A stretch of DNA of 64,000 nucleotides from Fragilariopsis cylindrus CCMP1102 (Eukaryota > Bacillariophyta > Bacillariophyceae > Bacillariales > Bacillariaceae). Position numbers and translations under genes: made by a program. Below, in pieces: positions 35,135 through 46,765 of the stretch; position 1 is the first letter of the stretch; each line of letters starts with the position of its first letter. The notes under the pieces are model-generated. The model saw only the letters and a list, made by a program, of their open reading frames with translations, was not told the origin of the DNA and ran no database searches. Location: positions 248,001 to 312,000 of the forward strand of contig FMBT01000325.1 of assembly GCA_900095095.1 (NCBI GenBank), read 5' to 3'.

Positions 35135-35899
35135 TTACTGACTATTCATAATTGTCTGAATATCATGTTCAAGTAAAAACTTCGATAATAATCGTTCTGA
35201 TTTTATAGTTTTTTCCAGTCTATCAGCTTCAATTTTTAACATAGCTGATTTTGCTTTAAGTAGTGCGTTATCAATACGGTAGGCACGTAGTAGACGTGGT
35301 TTTGAATTTCTCCGTCGGGCTGCCTCAACAACTTCATTACTATCAATATTCGATAGGTATAGTGCTTCAGTTGATGGCTTTATTGGTTGATGTGAACCTA
35401 CCGTAGAAGACGCAGCACTCCCATGATTTGTGGTTGTCGTATTGGATTCAAGATTATCAAAGAAATGTTCCCATGGTAGTACTGTTGATAGGCTCTTATC
35501 TGCCACGGCAATGTCATCAATTTCCTTATCAAGTTTGCGGATAACTTCCTGTTGTTGAAAAGTTGCCGCTTCCATCTCATTCGTATACTTCGCATTTAGT
35601 TCGTCTTTGGACCTTGTAAAAAAATCAAGTTGATTTTGTAATTCTAGACATATATTTTGTTTCCTTCCTTCTATTTCATATATTTGATTTTGAATTCTAC
35701 GACAATTCTTAATCTTTGTACCCGATGGTAATATACCAGGATGCGATGATAAAAATACTTTCCATGCATCTTCGAAATCTTCAATTGTATTCACATCGTT
35801 ATCGGAAAGATATTCGTCAACGTCATCTCCGTTTAGTCGAGGTGCTCGAAGGAAGATCCCTTCCGATGTAAGTTCGCCACTGTCAATTATTGCTTCCAT
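35135..35899 (-). CDS. Coiled-coil protein of unknown function, possible relative of 30010-31944
   Basis: Intact 254-residue frame from ATG 35899. An acidic N-terminus (DDVDEYLSDNDVNTIEDFED) leads into WKVFLSSHPGILPSGTKIK, then long helices rich in Glu, Lys and Gln, and a C-terminal coiled coil: AYRIDNALLKAKSAMLKIEA and RLEKTIKSERLLSKFLLEHD. The HP motif followed by a helix, and the closing pattern of N-x-x-L-x4-A-M-L, are shared with the larger protein at 30010-31944. No membrane helix or enzyme motif. Function unknown. Confidence 0.65.
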   Translation of the reverse strand: MEAIIDSGELTSEGIFLRAPRLNGDDVDEYLSDNDVNTIEDFEDAWKVFLSSHPGILPSGTKIKNCRRIQNQIYEIEGRKQNICLELQNQLDFFTRSKDELNAKYTNEMEAATFQQQEVIRKLDKEIDDIAVADKSLSTVLPWEHFFDNLESNTTTTNHGSAASSTVGSHQPIKPSTEALYLSNIDSNEVVEAARRRNSKPRLLRAYRIDNALLKAKSAMLKIEADRLEKTIKSERLLSKFLLEHDIQTIMNSQ

Positions 35900-36402
35900 T
35901 ATTGCACTGTCTAGTAGGTATGGGTGGGGGTATATTACTATTAAAGCTTACTGCATATACTATCTTTTTCGTCAACGAGAGAAAATTGTGATGCAGTTGT
36001 AAATAGTGAGTGCAGTTGATGTGAGAAACAAGCGAAAATCTTGATTTTGTGAATTGAGATTTTAGCGAGTAAAGCGGCGAGTCGAGTCGAGTCAGTCATC
36101 CAGTCAAGCTTTTTGAAAAAATTGATACGAAAAAAATCAAGAAAATCATCTCCCCCAAATCGTGACTGATGTCATCGGCAACAAAAAAGATTCATTCATT
36201 CATTCGCCCGCGAATATTGTGCGGCATTTGTCAAATACATAATACACTACTGTATGTACTTCTAATAGACTTCCTTATAAATCTTGAACATTGTACTTGA
36301 AGTACCATAGGGATCATAGCTTTCAGCCAGATTATTCACATAGGTGGTCAAGGACACTACCAGCACAGTATCATTATAGTTTGAAAAGAGTGGAAATTTA
36401 CG
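35900..36402. other. Divergent promoter region
   Basis: About 500 bases between divergent start codons. Nothing specific recognised. Confidence 0.5.
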
Positions 36403-37857
36403 ATGAGGATAATCCGACCACAACCAACATCAACATTCCGGATTCTATCTAGTAGAATCCATAATGGCGGGTGTTTTTCTTCTTTTTCCACTAGTGGCAG
36501 TGGCAGTGGCAGTGGCAGTGAACCGAAAAAACAGCGTCCACTTTTTGTCGCCGCTACGAAACAGCACGTTGGGAAGACAACCACATGTTTGGCATTATTG
36601 AGTGGATTGCAAAAACGATTCGATACTGTAGGATATTTTAAGCCTGTTGGGCAACAACATGTACAGGTTGATATCGATATCGATGCCGGCGATGGTGATG
36701 GTGATGATGATGATGGCATTGATGATGATAGTGACGGTACAATTCGTGTCGATAAGGACGTTGTCTTAATTAAGGAACATTTCCATCTTGATCATATCGA
36801 TTATCGATATATGAGTCCTGTTATTATTCCAAATGGATATACAAAGCGATACGTTGATGGTGAAATTTCTACGGAGGATCAACAACGTGAAGTCGAGGAA
36901 GCTATGGAACATATATCATCACGTTCTGACGTTACATTAATCGAGGGCACGGGACATTGCGCCGTTGGTAGTATCGTTGGATTAAACAACGCTAAGGTTG
37001 CCAATTTGCTAGGAGCGGATATGATTCTAGTGTGAGTATTCTACTCCTGTAACATGTATGTACTTTGTGACTGTCTTGCTTGTGTACGTACTACTTTTTA
37101 CTAACAATACCATCAAACCTTCGTTTCATTCAGCGCTAATGGTGGCCTTGGGAAGGCTTTTGATGAACTGGAATTAAATCGTGTTTTGTGCGAACAGAAT
37201 AACGTACGAATTGCAGGTGTGATCATCAACAAAGTAATACCAGAAAAATACGAACAAACTAAACATTACATGCAAAAGGCTATAATGCAGGCGTGGGGAA
37301 TACCTCTATTGGGATGTATTCCTGATCGACCATATCTTGGATGTCCCGCCTTGGCCGACCTCGAACAGCTATTTAAAACAGAACTAATGAGTGGAACAAA
37401 AGCAGAAAACCGATTTCGGCATTACACAATGAATGATATCAACCTAGTCACAACTAGTTTAAAGCGTTTCCTGGAGAACATTCGTTCAAACAAACCTACG
37501 AGAACATTATATATTTGTCACGTTACACGTGATGATCTAATACTTGGATTTTTGGGTGAGTATCAACGTAGAAAATCTAGACCGAATGAACCCCCCTTCG
37601 AAGCCGCATTGTTGGTATGTGGTCGTAAAGGCGCGTATGAACTCAGTGCTGAAGTAGAGGCAATGATTAAAGATGAGGAAGATGGACCGAGCATTATGAT
37701 GGCAGAGGGTACAACTCACGAGGCAATGAGAAAAATCCACGAGTACACACCCAAACTTAATATCGATGATACCAGTCGGGTCGGCGTTGCTGTGGATCAT
37801 TACGAAAAGTACATTGATTTTGACGAACTTCTTCGTCGGACGAAACAAGAAGATTAA
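36403..37857 (+). CDS. BioD-like P-loop NTPase with DRTGG-type C-terminus, probably mitochondrial
   Basis: Two exons, 36403-37031 and 37134-37857, joined GT|GTGAGT ... TTCAG|C. The lengths sum to 451 codons, intact. An Arg-rich leader with CFSSFSTS suggests a mitochondrial presequence. The NTPase (AAA_26, dethiobiotin-synthetase-like) has the P-loop ATKQHVGKTTTCLALL, then GYFKPVGQQH, LIEGTGHCAVGSIVGLNNA and IAGVIINKVIPEKY with GIPLLGCIPD. The C-terminal half corresponds to the DRTGG region of phosphotransacetylase-like proteins (TRTLYICHVTRDDLILGFL). An acidic Asp/Gly insertion sits near residue 95. In bacteria this pairing precedes phosphate acetyltransferase or stands alone. A true biotin enzyme is unlikely because of the extra domain. 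Confidence 0.75.
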
Positions 37858-38072
37858 AATAAAAATTCGATTGGGTCCGCGCTGAGGTTAAATAAGAATC
37901 ACAGGATTCGTTTGAAGAAAATGTTGTTATATATATATTTACTTCCAATTGATTTGTATAGTTTCTATAGTTCGCATGCATGCGATACGGCTCCAGAATA
38001 TTCCAACGACTTGATTCATTCCGTTGCATCAATAATTATAACTCTTTGTCTTAATCTCCCTATATTTTATGA

Positions 38073-39549
38073 TTAAGAGAGAAAACTTGAAACAGAGGAC
38101 CACATATGAATACCCTCCATCGACGATAGCTTCTCGATCGTACTATCGTATTCCACATCATTGATGTTATTGACATGATTTTGACCGAATATATCTTCAA
38201 GTGTTGCAGCCAGTCGTATACCTCCGGCAATTAGTTGTTCTTTAACAATTGGAGGCGACTTTGATAATATTCCTCATCAATTTCGTCACCGGAAACAACA
38301 TCTACTACAGTATTATCGTCATCGCCCGGAGCTGATGATGCTGTGGTGTTCCAGGGTGAATTTTTTGTGTACGCGTATTTTAAGGCCCGTTCCCATGATT
38401 CAGTTCCCCATTCAATGACGCATTCCAAGTGACGAGCCCCTGATCCATTCTGACAACTCGTAAAACGTTTTAATAATTCAGGATGGTCAATCAAGAAACT
38501 TTCTAATGATCCTTCTAATTCCGTTCTCGGCGATGCTCGAGAGGTATTATGACTATGTAATCCCGTCTTTCCAATGCTGTTTTGATCATGGCTGAATCCC
38601 AGACTGAGTGCAGGTTGTAGGAGTGATGATGACTACTGCGATGAATTCTGTCGTCGTTGACGTAACGTCATCTGGAACATGATATTTGACGTTAATATCG
38701 TTACCGCCTCTATCGGAAGAACGGGATACATGAAGTGGCTGATGAAGTCACCATAAAATGAATCAGAACATAAGAGCCTGACGCATAGACTTAGGTTGGT
38801 ATAATATATTTTTTCCTTCTACTTGTTTTGTTGTCATTCTTTGTCTCAAATTGCGTGTCGACGACGACGACGACGACGACGTTGTGGCGCCAATATTATC
38901 ATCGTATTGTAATTGCTGCTCTTCAAGAAGTTGTGTCGAATAATTAAAAACTGCTCCCACAACACAATTTCCGTCGACACAATCTCGATCGTAGTAATCA
39001 AAGTCACAGAGGACGATGATGACGACGAAGAACTATTCGTTGTAGAATTGTATATATAATGACATCCTCCTTCAATCAAATCGTCTCGTACATCAACAAA
39101 ATGAAGTCCATCACTCCATGGTAAGTAATGTCGTACTCGATCAGCCCAATTTGCAACAATTCCCATCGGTGATCCATACTCTTCTATTTCTGTGGCGTTG
39201 GTTATATTCAACACGGCAGAAATTTGATGTTGTATTTCTAATGAAAGACGATTCCATGCTAAGTTAGCTGTCAATAATCATAATGCGATGTTCGAAATAT
39301 GAGAGAGAGAGAGAGAGAGAGATAGTGTGAGTGAATGAGCGCCAAAATAAACATTCAAAAAAATCGGGCGTCAATGAAATGAGCGAAACATTTCCATGTA
39401 ATCAAGGCGAGTACGCATAGCCACACACACACACACACACACATACCGATAATAATATGCCCATCTTCTCCCCACGATCTGACGATGTCAACGCGGACGA
39501 ATAGCACGAAAAAACTCCAAAAGATTGAGCGTACAAATTGAGACATCAT
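38073..39549 (-). CDS. S1/P1-type zinc nuclease, secreted
   Basis: Exon 1 is 39549-39447: a signal peptide ends at the mature N-terminus WGEDGHIII, whose Trp is the first zinc ligand of the family. The intron is 39446-39268 (GTATGT ... GACAG). Exon 2 starts ANLAWNRLS. Then come ADRVRHYLPWSDGLHFVDV, CVVGAVFNYSTQLL, HQPLHVSRSSDRGGNDI, NLHSVWDSAMI, then YYQSRL and IAGGIRLAATLEDIF near the C-terminus at 38073. These are the His/Asp zinc sites of S1/P1 enzymes in the right order. Frames step at several places: around 39,000, 38,720-38,750 (MGDFHQ), 38,590-38,510 and 38,275. It would cut single-stranded nucleic acids outside the cell or in vacuoles. Errors are favoured over decay because the motifs are intact. 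Confidence 0.78.
39301..39322. repeat. (GA)n microsatellite in intron
   Basis: Eleven GA units near the acceptor end of the S1/P1 nuclease intron; on the coding strand it forms a CT-rich tract before the acceptor. Confidence 0.85.
39422..39444. repeat. (CA)n microsatellite at intron donor
   Basis: About eleven CA units overlapping the donor of the S1/P1 nuclease intron, read as GTATGTGTGT on the coding strand. Confidence 0.85.
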
Positions 39550-40238
39550 GGTGATTGATTGCAGTGTAACAAAGCAAGATTCAGGCTCTCAATTGACAAT
39601 GTATGTTATGAGGATGAAATTGAATTTCGACTTGTAAGTTGTAAAAAAATCAGCCAATGCGGACCGAACTGCAAAAACCTAGTTCTGAATGAATCTCGAG
39701 AATTCTTAAATCGTGATGGGATCATCATCGTTGATGCCGTGATGGCATGATGATGCACATGATTGAACATTTTTATTCGCACTTGACTAACTCGACTAAA
39801 TTTCCAGTCGTGCATACAATAATTCAAAACAGTTTTGTAATTTTGTACTTTTAAACTTTGTCTAAATTAATCTTTTGTTCGCATTGATAGTACATCTTGT
39901 ACTTGAACCCACAAGAGATTGACTCTTACACAAATAAAGCATCGATGGCGCACGACCAATCGATTAACGACATGTAACTATCAATGGGAGTGGTTTCTTG
40001 GACAAGACCAAACAACGACAACGGCAGCGACAGCGAAGACTCGCCTACCTACCCGATACGCCTGCCGATACCACCACCGTGATCGACGGCAGTTAAAAAC
40101 TGGAAGAAATCAACGATAACAATCCGATAAGATCATTATGATTTTATCCTATTCGGTCGCCACCTTTTCTCTCTGCTTTCTTTTCGGTGGGAGTAGCGAA
40201 TGCTGTCGTTACACCACGAAACAACGACCTGATAAGAT
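39550..40238. other. Divergent 5' region of S1/P1 nuclease and PNGase genes
   Basis: About 690 bases. Contains short frames from 39945 (MAHDQSINDM and MGVVSWTRPNNDNGSD) that could be 5' exons or N-terminal coding of the PNGase gene, but nothing decides it. Confidence 0.4.
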
Positions 40239-42294
40239 ATGAGAATATTGTATCGTTCGCTCTGTTGTAGAAGGTACAACTACATATTCAACAACTGTAC
40301 CACATTAAAATACGCCAACAACCCGAAGGATTGTATCGTCGGTTATTCGAAAAAGAAGAATATCAGTACCATCACCACCACCACCACCATATGCAAGTGG
40401 GTCGTCGGCAGCATCAATTTCATCACACTCTACTGCTACTACAAATTTCGAGCCCAATAGTTTCGATAACGGTGGAAACGGCGATGACGACGACGACGAT
40501 ATTCATGATGTTCAAACGATAGACGTTCCCGAAAAGTTGATGACGACATAGCGATACCACGCACTTTGAAATATGTGACGACAGTTCGTGGTGGTAGTGA
40601 AGATGCTGGTGGAGAGGTTTGCGTCGACAATGATGATGATAATGATAATGATGATGATGATATGATTATTAATCATTTATATGCTATGGTATTTACAGAT
40701 ATTGCTTATTTTTACTGTATGTACCATATTGTTGGCACCTTCTTCCCGTCTTGTTACCAAAAGTATTCTGTAGTTGTTATGATGTTGGATATGTTGCTGG
40801 GCATCTTTAAAGTAAGATTCTTCACAGGAATCTCCCAAGCAGAGGTAATTCTACAACACAGAACCGGTAGCGATGACGGCGTCATCAGTAGTAGTAGTAC
40901 ATTATTGTACTATGGTATCAATGTCTCTGACGATAAGTTCAAAATCTGGCTTCAACACCAACACTCTCTCGAAGATCATGACTCTGGTAAGATAAAATTG
41001 ACAAATGTGTCAGCAACAAAACATATGCTCATGTTTCGAAATCGGAAATTGTCAAAAGAATTGTCTACAAAGTGGAAACAACAAAGGTTGTTGTTGGGGA
41101 ATGCATCATTATTCCATACTGTTTATACAACGATGGTTCGATATCTGCGGAAGCCATTATCTTCTTCTCCCTTCCATGACCAACTTTTATCTTGTTCACA
41201 AATGTTCTGTCAAGTTGTGGAAGATTCAATACAAGACGAGAAAGAAGGTGGCGATGAGCAGCAGGTGTTACAGTTTTTGCACGATGAATACGGGGATCAT
41301 AATACCACTAAGATAGAAGCATGCCAATGGAACACACTACAAACCAAAGACGAAAAATTCAAGGTACTTATAAGATTTGAATATGCGTTGTAGCTCAATA
41401 TATGTTCATTGTTTGTTATACAACTTATCTTATATTCTAACTGTTTTTTTGCGTTTTCATGAATGTATGATGTGGTTGTTGTTGTTGTTGTTGTTATTAT
41501 AGACAATGCAACATTTTCTTGACTGGTTTCGATCTGTTTTCCCGTACTACTACGACGGTTGCAAATCATGCAGCAACAATAACTCAACTGTAATGACTGA
41601 TGTAAATTTGTTGGGGAGAATTTATCCCAACGAAACAGAGGTCAAAGAAGGTAAGGCTGGACACATAGAACTATACCACTGTAATGAGTGTGGTGCTGTG
41701 ACACAATTTCCTCGATACAACGCTGCAAAATTCATTTGTAACAACAGGAGTGGTCGGTGTGGAGAATACAGTTTGTTATTATACCGGATGCTCCACACAC
41801 TTGGGCACAATGTCCGATACGTTGTTGATGCCGGTAACGGTCATGTTTGGGTTGAAGTTCTCATGATAATTAATGAAGATAGCAATAGCACCAAGCGCAC
41901 TACTCCTGGTAATGACAAAAGGAAAACGAAGAAGCGGAACCAACAGCAAATACAAACACAACAGTGGTTGCACTTGGATCCTTGTGAGGCTACCTTGAAC
42001 AATAATCTATTGTATCAAGAATGGGGTCGCAGTATTGATCGTGTTTTTGCATTTTATGCTCCTACTTCAGAAATGCTTCTTTCCAACAGCAATAATTCCG
42101 ATCCCAAATACAATAGCCAGCAGACGCAACAACAGTTAAACGAAATCCCAATCATTGAGGATGTTACCCAGTCATACACAACAAATACAAAGCAATCGCA
42201 AATATTCCGAAGACAAAAACATAACCAACGTGTGATTGATGAAGTTGCTTTATTGCAAAAGAACTTTATCGCCAATGCGGACTTGTCGGACTAA
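40239..42294 (+). CDS. Peptide:N-glycanase (PNGase, NGLY1/Png1 family)
   Basis: The core is in exon 2 (41503-42294): zinc-site CXXCs in GCKSCSNN and YHCNECGAV, then the transglutaminase-type triad with Cys in GRCGEYSLLLYRMLH, His in AGNGHVWVEV and Asp in WLHLDPCEATLNN. Exon 1 ends at 41363 (KFK|GTACTT), intron 41364-41502. It includes NVSATKHMLMF and a QFLHDEYGDHN region. Upstream, an acidic segment DDDDDDIHDVQTIDVPEK joins the main frame after one missing base near 40,532. The start is not settled: ATG 40239 is the first in a compatible stretch, but a further frame change is needed. The enzyme removes N-glycans from misfolded glycoproteins exported to the cytosol. The C-terminus lacks a PAW-type tail. 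Confidence 0.82.
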
Positions 42295-42537
42295 AAAGAA
42301 TTCTTCAGGCGATGAATTATCAGTACCATACTTTAATATATATAATCGGCCGTAACATTATGCCAACAAACGAACGCATAGAAACTAAAAAGGGGTAATT
42401 GCTAATTAAAATAACCAAAGTTGGCCTTACTATCAAATGAAATGATATATAATCAGTAATCAGGTGTATGAATTTGAGGTAGTACTGTAATGAGTTTTTG
42501 TTCTTAATTTATCGCTGGAAAAAAACTTCGAGATAGC

Positions 42538-43989
42538 TTATAATAGGTATCGGTAAAATTTGGCCTCGTTATCTTTCGAGGCAGCAACGAACCGTTGAGC
42601 TACTTCCGTTCTATCCAACCAAGCTATGTTGTCCCCTCCGAGTGTCCCATCATCGTATTGGACCTTCATGAAAAACGTTTTGGTACCATAACATCCTGTC
42701 GATTCCTGTTTGTCTTGATCGTAAGCGTCCATTCGTACTGCCATAGGAGTCTGCGAGGGACAATACAAGGTGAGAGGACACTCATCTTTACCACCTGCTG
42801 TTTGTTCTCGAAGTCCGCGAAGAGCCGCATCTATGAGAGATTCGCAATCATCGCCATATTTGTCATCCTCGCTTGTAGACACTTTGATTTCTGTAGTAGG
42901 AAATGAATCATCGATCATTAAGTATACACGATCCTTAAGACGTCGCTCCAGGGTGGATACAGTCCCGTCTTCGTCAGCCTTGGTTTCTCGAGGAGCCGGT
43001 TTGTAGTTTTCAGGCAATAGCGCTAAGATAATTAAGTTTTGCATTTTGAGAAGACAATACTATCATATGTGAGTAAAAACGATCCTCATAGATTCAATAA
43101 AAAAATGAGTTTGATTCATAGAAACACAAACCAAACGAAAAACAATCACAAGAGATTTTTATGGTCGTATTCATCCCGAAAATAGCAGACCAAAGTCTTT
43201 TTTCTCTCTCGTTATATCACAAGAAGTAGCGATCGCTCTTATTTGTCGTCCTATTTTCTGTTGATTCACACAGTAATACTAATGCATAGTGCAGCAACGT
43301 TTTTCGTCGATTCTAGTAGGGAAAGATAATATATTAAAAAGATCGAGAGCCGATCCCCACTTCAGTTACGCACCTATCAATTCTTCGTCCGTGTACGCTT
43401 CAGCTCGACCATCACCGTCGGTTCCCGTGTATTCCTTGGGATATTCCTTCCCTCGATGAGCCGAGAGATAGGCCTGCAGGTCTTCAAATTCTCGTTCGAA
43501 CTCTTCTTTATCGGACATAACGATAGGTAGACGCTCTACAATGGTTGCAACCTGTATAGTCCAATCCATTCCTGCCTGTCGGGCCCTTCGATCTAATATT
43601 TCTTCATATGCTCGACGACCATCCCAAAAGGATCGAAAGTCGTTTTTTAATACGTCCTTCGGGGAATTGTCACGACGAGATTTGATTCGAGATGCACGTT
43701 CTAGCTTATCCTGGTAGGCCTCGACGCGTTGTTGCTTAGCTATGACTTTACGTTCAAAGTAGGATAAAGATGGCGACAAATCTTCTGTATTACCGCCAGC
43801 AGCATTCTTTTTCTTTTTGTTTGGGTTTGTTGCGAAACCGCGTTGTTGTGAAGACGGACCATTAGCAGCGACGACGAAACATGGTGACAATTGTCGTCCT
43901 GATGTAGTGGTACTACTAATATAAGTTCGCTGGACTATCCTTTTAGCAATATTCCTTGCTGCCGCACCCGTCATTGTCGTCGTCATCAT
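42538..43989 (-). CDS. MRPL46: Mitochondrial large-subunit ribosomal protein mL46 (Nudix-fold)
   Basis: ATG 43989 is used because the frame upstream lacks another ATG. Exon 1 is 43989-43374, exon 2 43022-42538, joined GTGCGT ... CTTAG. The total is exactly 367 codons, intact. The N-terminus is basic and Thr/Ala-rich (mitochondrial presequence: ARNIAKRIVQRTY). The middle has DLSPSLSYFERKVIAKQQR and AGMDWTIQVATIVERLPIV. The C-terminal Nudix-like fold has VYLMIDDSFPTTEIK, a degenerate Nudix helix SLIDAALRGLREQTAG, CYGTKTFFMKVQYDDG and AWLDRTEVAQRF, as in MRPL46. The missing Nudix glutamates fit a structural ribosomal role. Confidence 0.8.
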
Positions 43990-44668
43990 TTCTATCGTGA
44001 CTATTGGATTGACTGGTTGATTTGTCTTGCTTTTCTGGACGAGCAAGCGTTTTGTTTAACCGATGGAGAGAGAAAATACAACGTTTATGTTGTAGTTGTT
44101 TATTGTGTTTGATGTTTGTTTGTTGCATGTTTAGCGGTTTTTTGTACGGTTGTCAGCCTCAAAAATTGTGCAGCCAAAAGGAAAAATCGAAACACCGTCT
44201 CCCCCCGATCCGTAAACAAAAGGCAAAAAACAACGAATAGGGAAAAATCTCCGTTGTCTCGTCAAGGCAAACGTGAATTTGAATACTTAATGAAGGAAGG
44301 AACAGTTACAAGATGACAGTGATAACTTTCACAGGAGATACGAAGAATGGCATTGATTGTGTTGTTGAACTAGTCTCATTTCAGCATGACAAAATATTCT
44401 TTGAGATTAACAGTATTGCACTATTGAACATAGCTAAAGATTAATATAGTACGGTATACATGAGGTTTGAGTGTATATGTACATTTTAATTTCCGTTTTC
44501 AATTTCGTGCTTCTGTTATCAAAACACACAAGTTCGACACTTCAACAAATAGGATAAATTATTTCCTATAGTAAGTTTCTCGTAGAAGTAGTGACTGTTT
44601 GAGACAGAGAGCGGAAGCCTCCCCGCTACCGCCCCTGGTATATTGAAATTTGATCACGATCACTTTCG
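43990..44668. other. Intergenic, no gene recognised
   Basis: About 680 bases from the MRPL46 promoter to the 3' end of the next minus-strand gene. No supported coding. Confidence 0.5.
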
Positions 44669-46765
44669 TTATGGTTTCAGCTCTAAGGCATCCAACAATT
44701 CCCGTAGAGGTGCCAAAACTGCCCACGCTAAAGCCTTCCCAGAACGGACCAAGAACCCCCGTCGACGCCAACCGATCAAGACAAGCACCACGGAAAGGAT
44801 GATTTGTTTAAAACGCTGTCGCTGTAACTCCATATCCATGTTGTTGTTGTTGTTGTTGGTGGTGCAGCTGCTGAAAGATGAGGAAGGGGGAGATAATGAT
44901 GAATGCACCGGTTGTATAAGTTGCGATATCCATTTATTTTTCCTTTCTTTGTCGTTGACATCTATGTATCTTTTCACAACTCGGGAGATAATCATTTTTG
45001 CAGCATCGATAGCTAGGATAGCTGCATTTATTGGCCGTTGTAGGAGCGAAGGGGAACTCGATGAAATTTTTACTGACGATACAAACGAGAAAGGAATTGA
45101 TCGAAAAAGAAAATCTACAAGTACCCTCCGAGGAGGACTATTCGTCATCGATGAGGAATGCGATTGATGCGATTGATTCAAAATCCCCGCGTTGATATCG
45201 CCCAATTCTTTTCGACACTGAGGATTCTGTTGCTGTTGCTGCTGCTGCCGATGATGACGGTTATGCTGCTGTTTTTCACTTTCACTTTCATTATGTTGAG
45301 TGTTTTCGTTGGAATCACGGTGTTGGTGTTGCTGCTGTAATAGCCAGTCGCGTGCTTTCACTATCGTCCTCGACGAAACGCCAAGACCTCGATGGGAAGG
45401 ATGTCGTCGATACAAACTATTATCGTGAGCGTTGCCATTAATGTTGGTAGAAGTGGTGGTGGTGGTTGTGGTGTCGTCGTTCAAGTACCCATCCAGGGTC
45501 TCTATTAGGGAGTTCCTCACCGTGTTGACGTCGTCGTCGGTGTTGTAGTCATTGTTATCTCTATCTTTATCGTTATCGTCGGTGTTGATAGCGTTCCAAA
45601 TTAGTTCGAATTCAAAACCTTCGATGACGTAGTCTTTCTTCTCAGTAATGATCCCTAAGATCAATTTTGCCAGAGTAGCATTTATTCTGCTCTGTTGAGG
45701 GAGTTGTTGACAAACGCACCGCATCCACAATTCGTCTTCGATCGTTGTCGCTGACGCTGACGCTGATGATGCTGGTGATGGTTGTAGTAAAGATATTTTC
45801 GATGGTGAATAATAATGCAAAACCTGTATCGTCCACATAAATGCTTGGCGTTCGTATCCATGATAGTCCCAAAAGGGTATCCATATCGTCGACAGCAATT
45901 CAGTGGAAAGGGCACCGCCGTGTCGATGTCGAAACTTGCACAGGGATATATGCGATTCGTTTTTTTGTGAAGAATTAATAATTCTCGACTTCGTTGCATC
46001 TAATGTTACGGACAATTTCCTATCTATACCATTGCTTTTATTTCTATTGCCGATCTCGTTTTCGTCCTTATTGTCATAATAGTCTAAAATTTCCATCAGT
46101 TCCATCCATCGATCATCGATATCGTCGTCATGATATTTTGTATGTTTTTCATTGTTTTGACGTCGCCGGCGCCTTCTCCCTTTCATAATAGCCGTCTTCG
46201 AAGTATTTTTCTTTCTTTGTATTTCATGCCAGCTTTGCAAACCGAGACCCGCTAATCGATCGATTATTAACGAGTTTGTTGCTGCTGGCGATGATGAAGT
46301 CGACAAAATAGACCGCGAATCCTCTCCATAACCCAAAACGGTAGCGACAAACGTGAAGCTTTTCTCGTTTTTGTTGATGTCGTCGTTGTTGATGTTCTTT
46401 TGATTTTTTTGTGACAATATGATTGATGGAAATAGTCGGATCACGTTTGCCGTCCCAGATGATGGTGATATTTCTCCATTAGGTTCTCGTAATTTGCTTA
46501 CATTTTCATCGCGAAAGTATTGATCGACAAGAATAAGTGATCGACTATATTGCTTTCGAAGAAAACATCTTTCAGTTTTACGCAGTAACGATGATACGTC
46601 GTTCGTCCGATTATGATCTTCATTCATCATATCCGCGAAGGTCGATGTTTCGGAAGAAGAAGACGTTGTACATGCAGTCGATGATGATGTTGATGATGAC
46701 AGCGGTGGCGAAAAGGAAGAAGATCCAGAAAACCTAGATGATGGCGACGATGGCGAGATTGACAT
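44669..46765 (-). CDS. Tail-anchored protein, candidate PEX26/Pex15-like peroxin
   Basis: Intact 698-residue frame from ATG 46765. A Ser-rich leader precedes SSLLRKTERCFLRKQYSRSL, which looks like the first helix pair of a TPR-like fold, and later YERQAFMWTIQVLHYYSP followed by WMRCVCQQLPQQS. Between are long Asn/Asp/Thr/Gln low-complexity stretches. Near the C-terminus, VDFLFRSIPFSFV leads to a membrane helix FKQIILSVVLVLIGW, then a basic turn and ALAWAVLAPLRELLDALEL. This order (helical repeats, W-x-x-x-x-L-x-Y-Y motif, single helix close to the end) recalls PEX26, the peroxisomal anchor of the PEX1-PEX6 export motor. Similarity is weak and by eye only; a generic tail-anchored protein is the alternative. 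Confidence 0.45.
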   Translation of the reverse strand: MSISPSSPSSRFSGSSSFSPPLSSSTSSSTACTTSSSSETSTFADMMNEDHNRTNDVSSLLRKTERCFLRKQYSRSLILVDQYFRDENVSKLREPNGEISPSSGTANVIRLFPSIILSQKNQKNINNDDINKNEKSFTFVATVLGYGEDSRSILSTSSSPAATNSLIIDRLAGLGLQSWHEIQRKKNTSKTAIMKGRRRRRRQNNEKHTKYHDDDIDDRWMELMEILDYYDNKDENEIGNRNKSNGIDRKLSVTLDATKSRIINSSQKNESHISLCKFRHRHGGALSTELLSTIWIPFWDYHGYERQAFMWTIQVLHYYSPSKISLLQPSPASSASASATTIEDELWMRCVCQQLPQQSRINATLAKLILGIITEKKDYVIEGFEFELIWNAINTDDNDKDRDNNDYNTDDDVNTVRNSLIETLDGYLNDDTTTTTTTSTNINGNAHDNSLYRRHPSHRGLGVSSRTIVKARDWLLQQQHQHRDSNENTQHNESESEKQQHNRHHRQQQQQQQNPQCRKELGDINAGILNQSHQSHSSSMTNSPPRRVLVDFLFRSIPFSFVSSVKISSSSPSLLQRPINAAILAIDAAKMIISRVVKRYIDVNDKERKNKWISQLIQPVHSSLSPPSSSFSSCTTNNNNNNMDMELQRQRFKQIILSVVLVLIGWRRRGFLVRSGKALAWAVLAPLRELLDALELKP

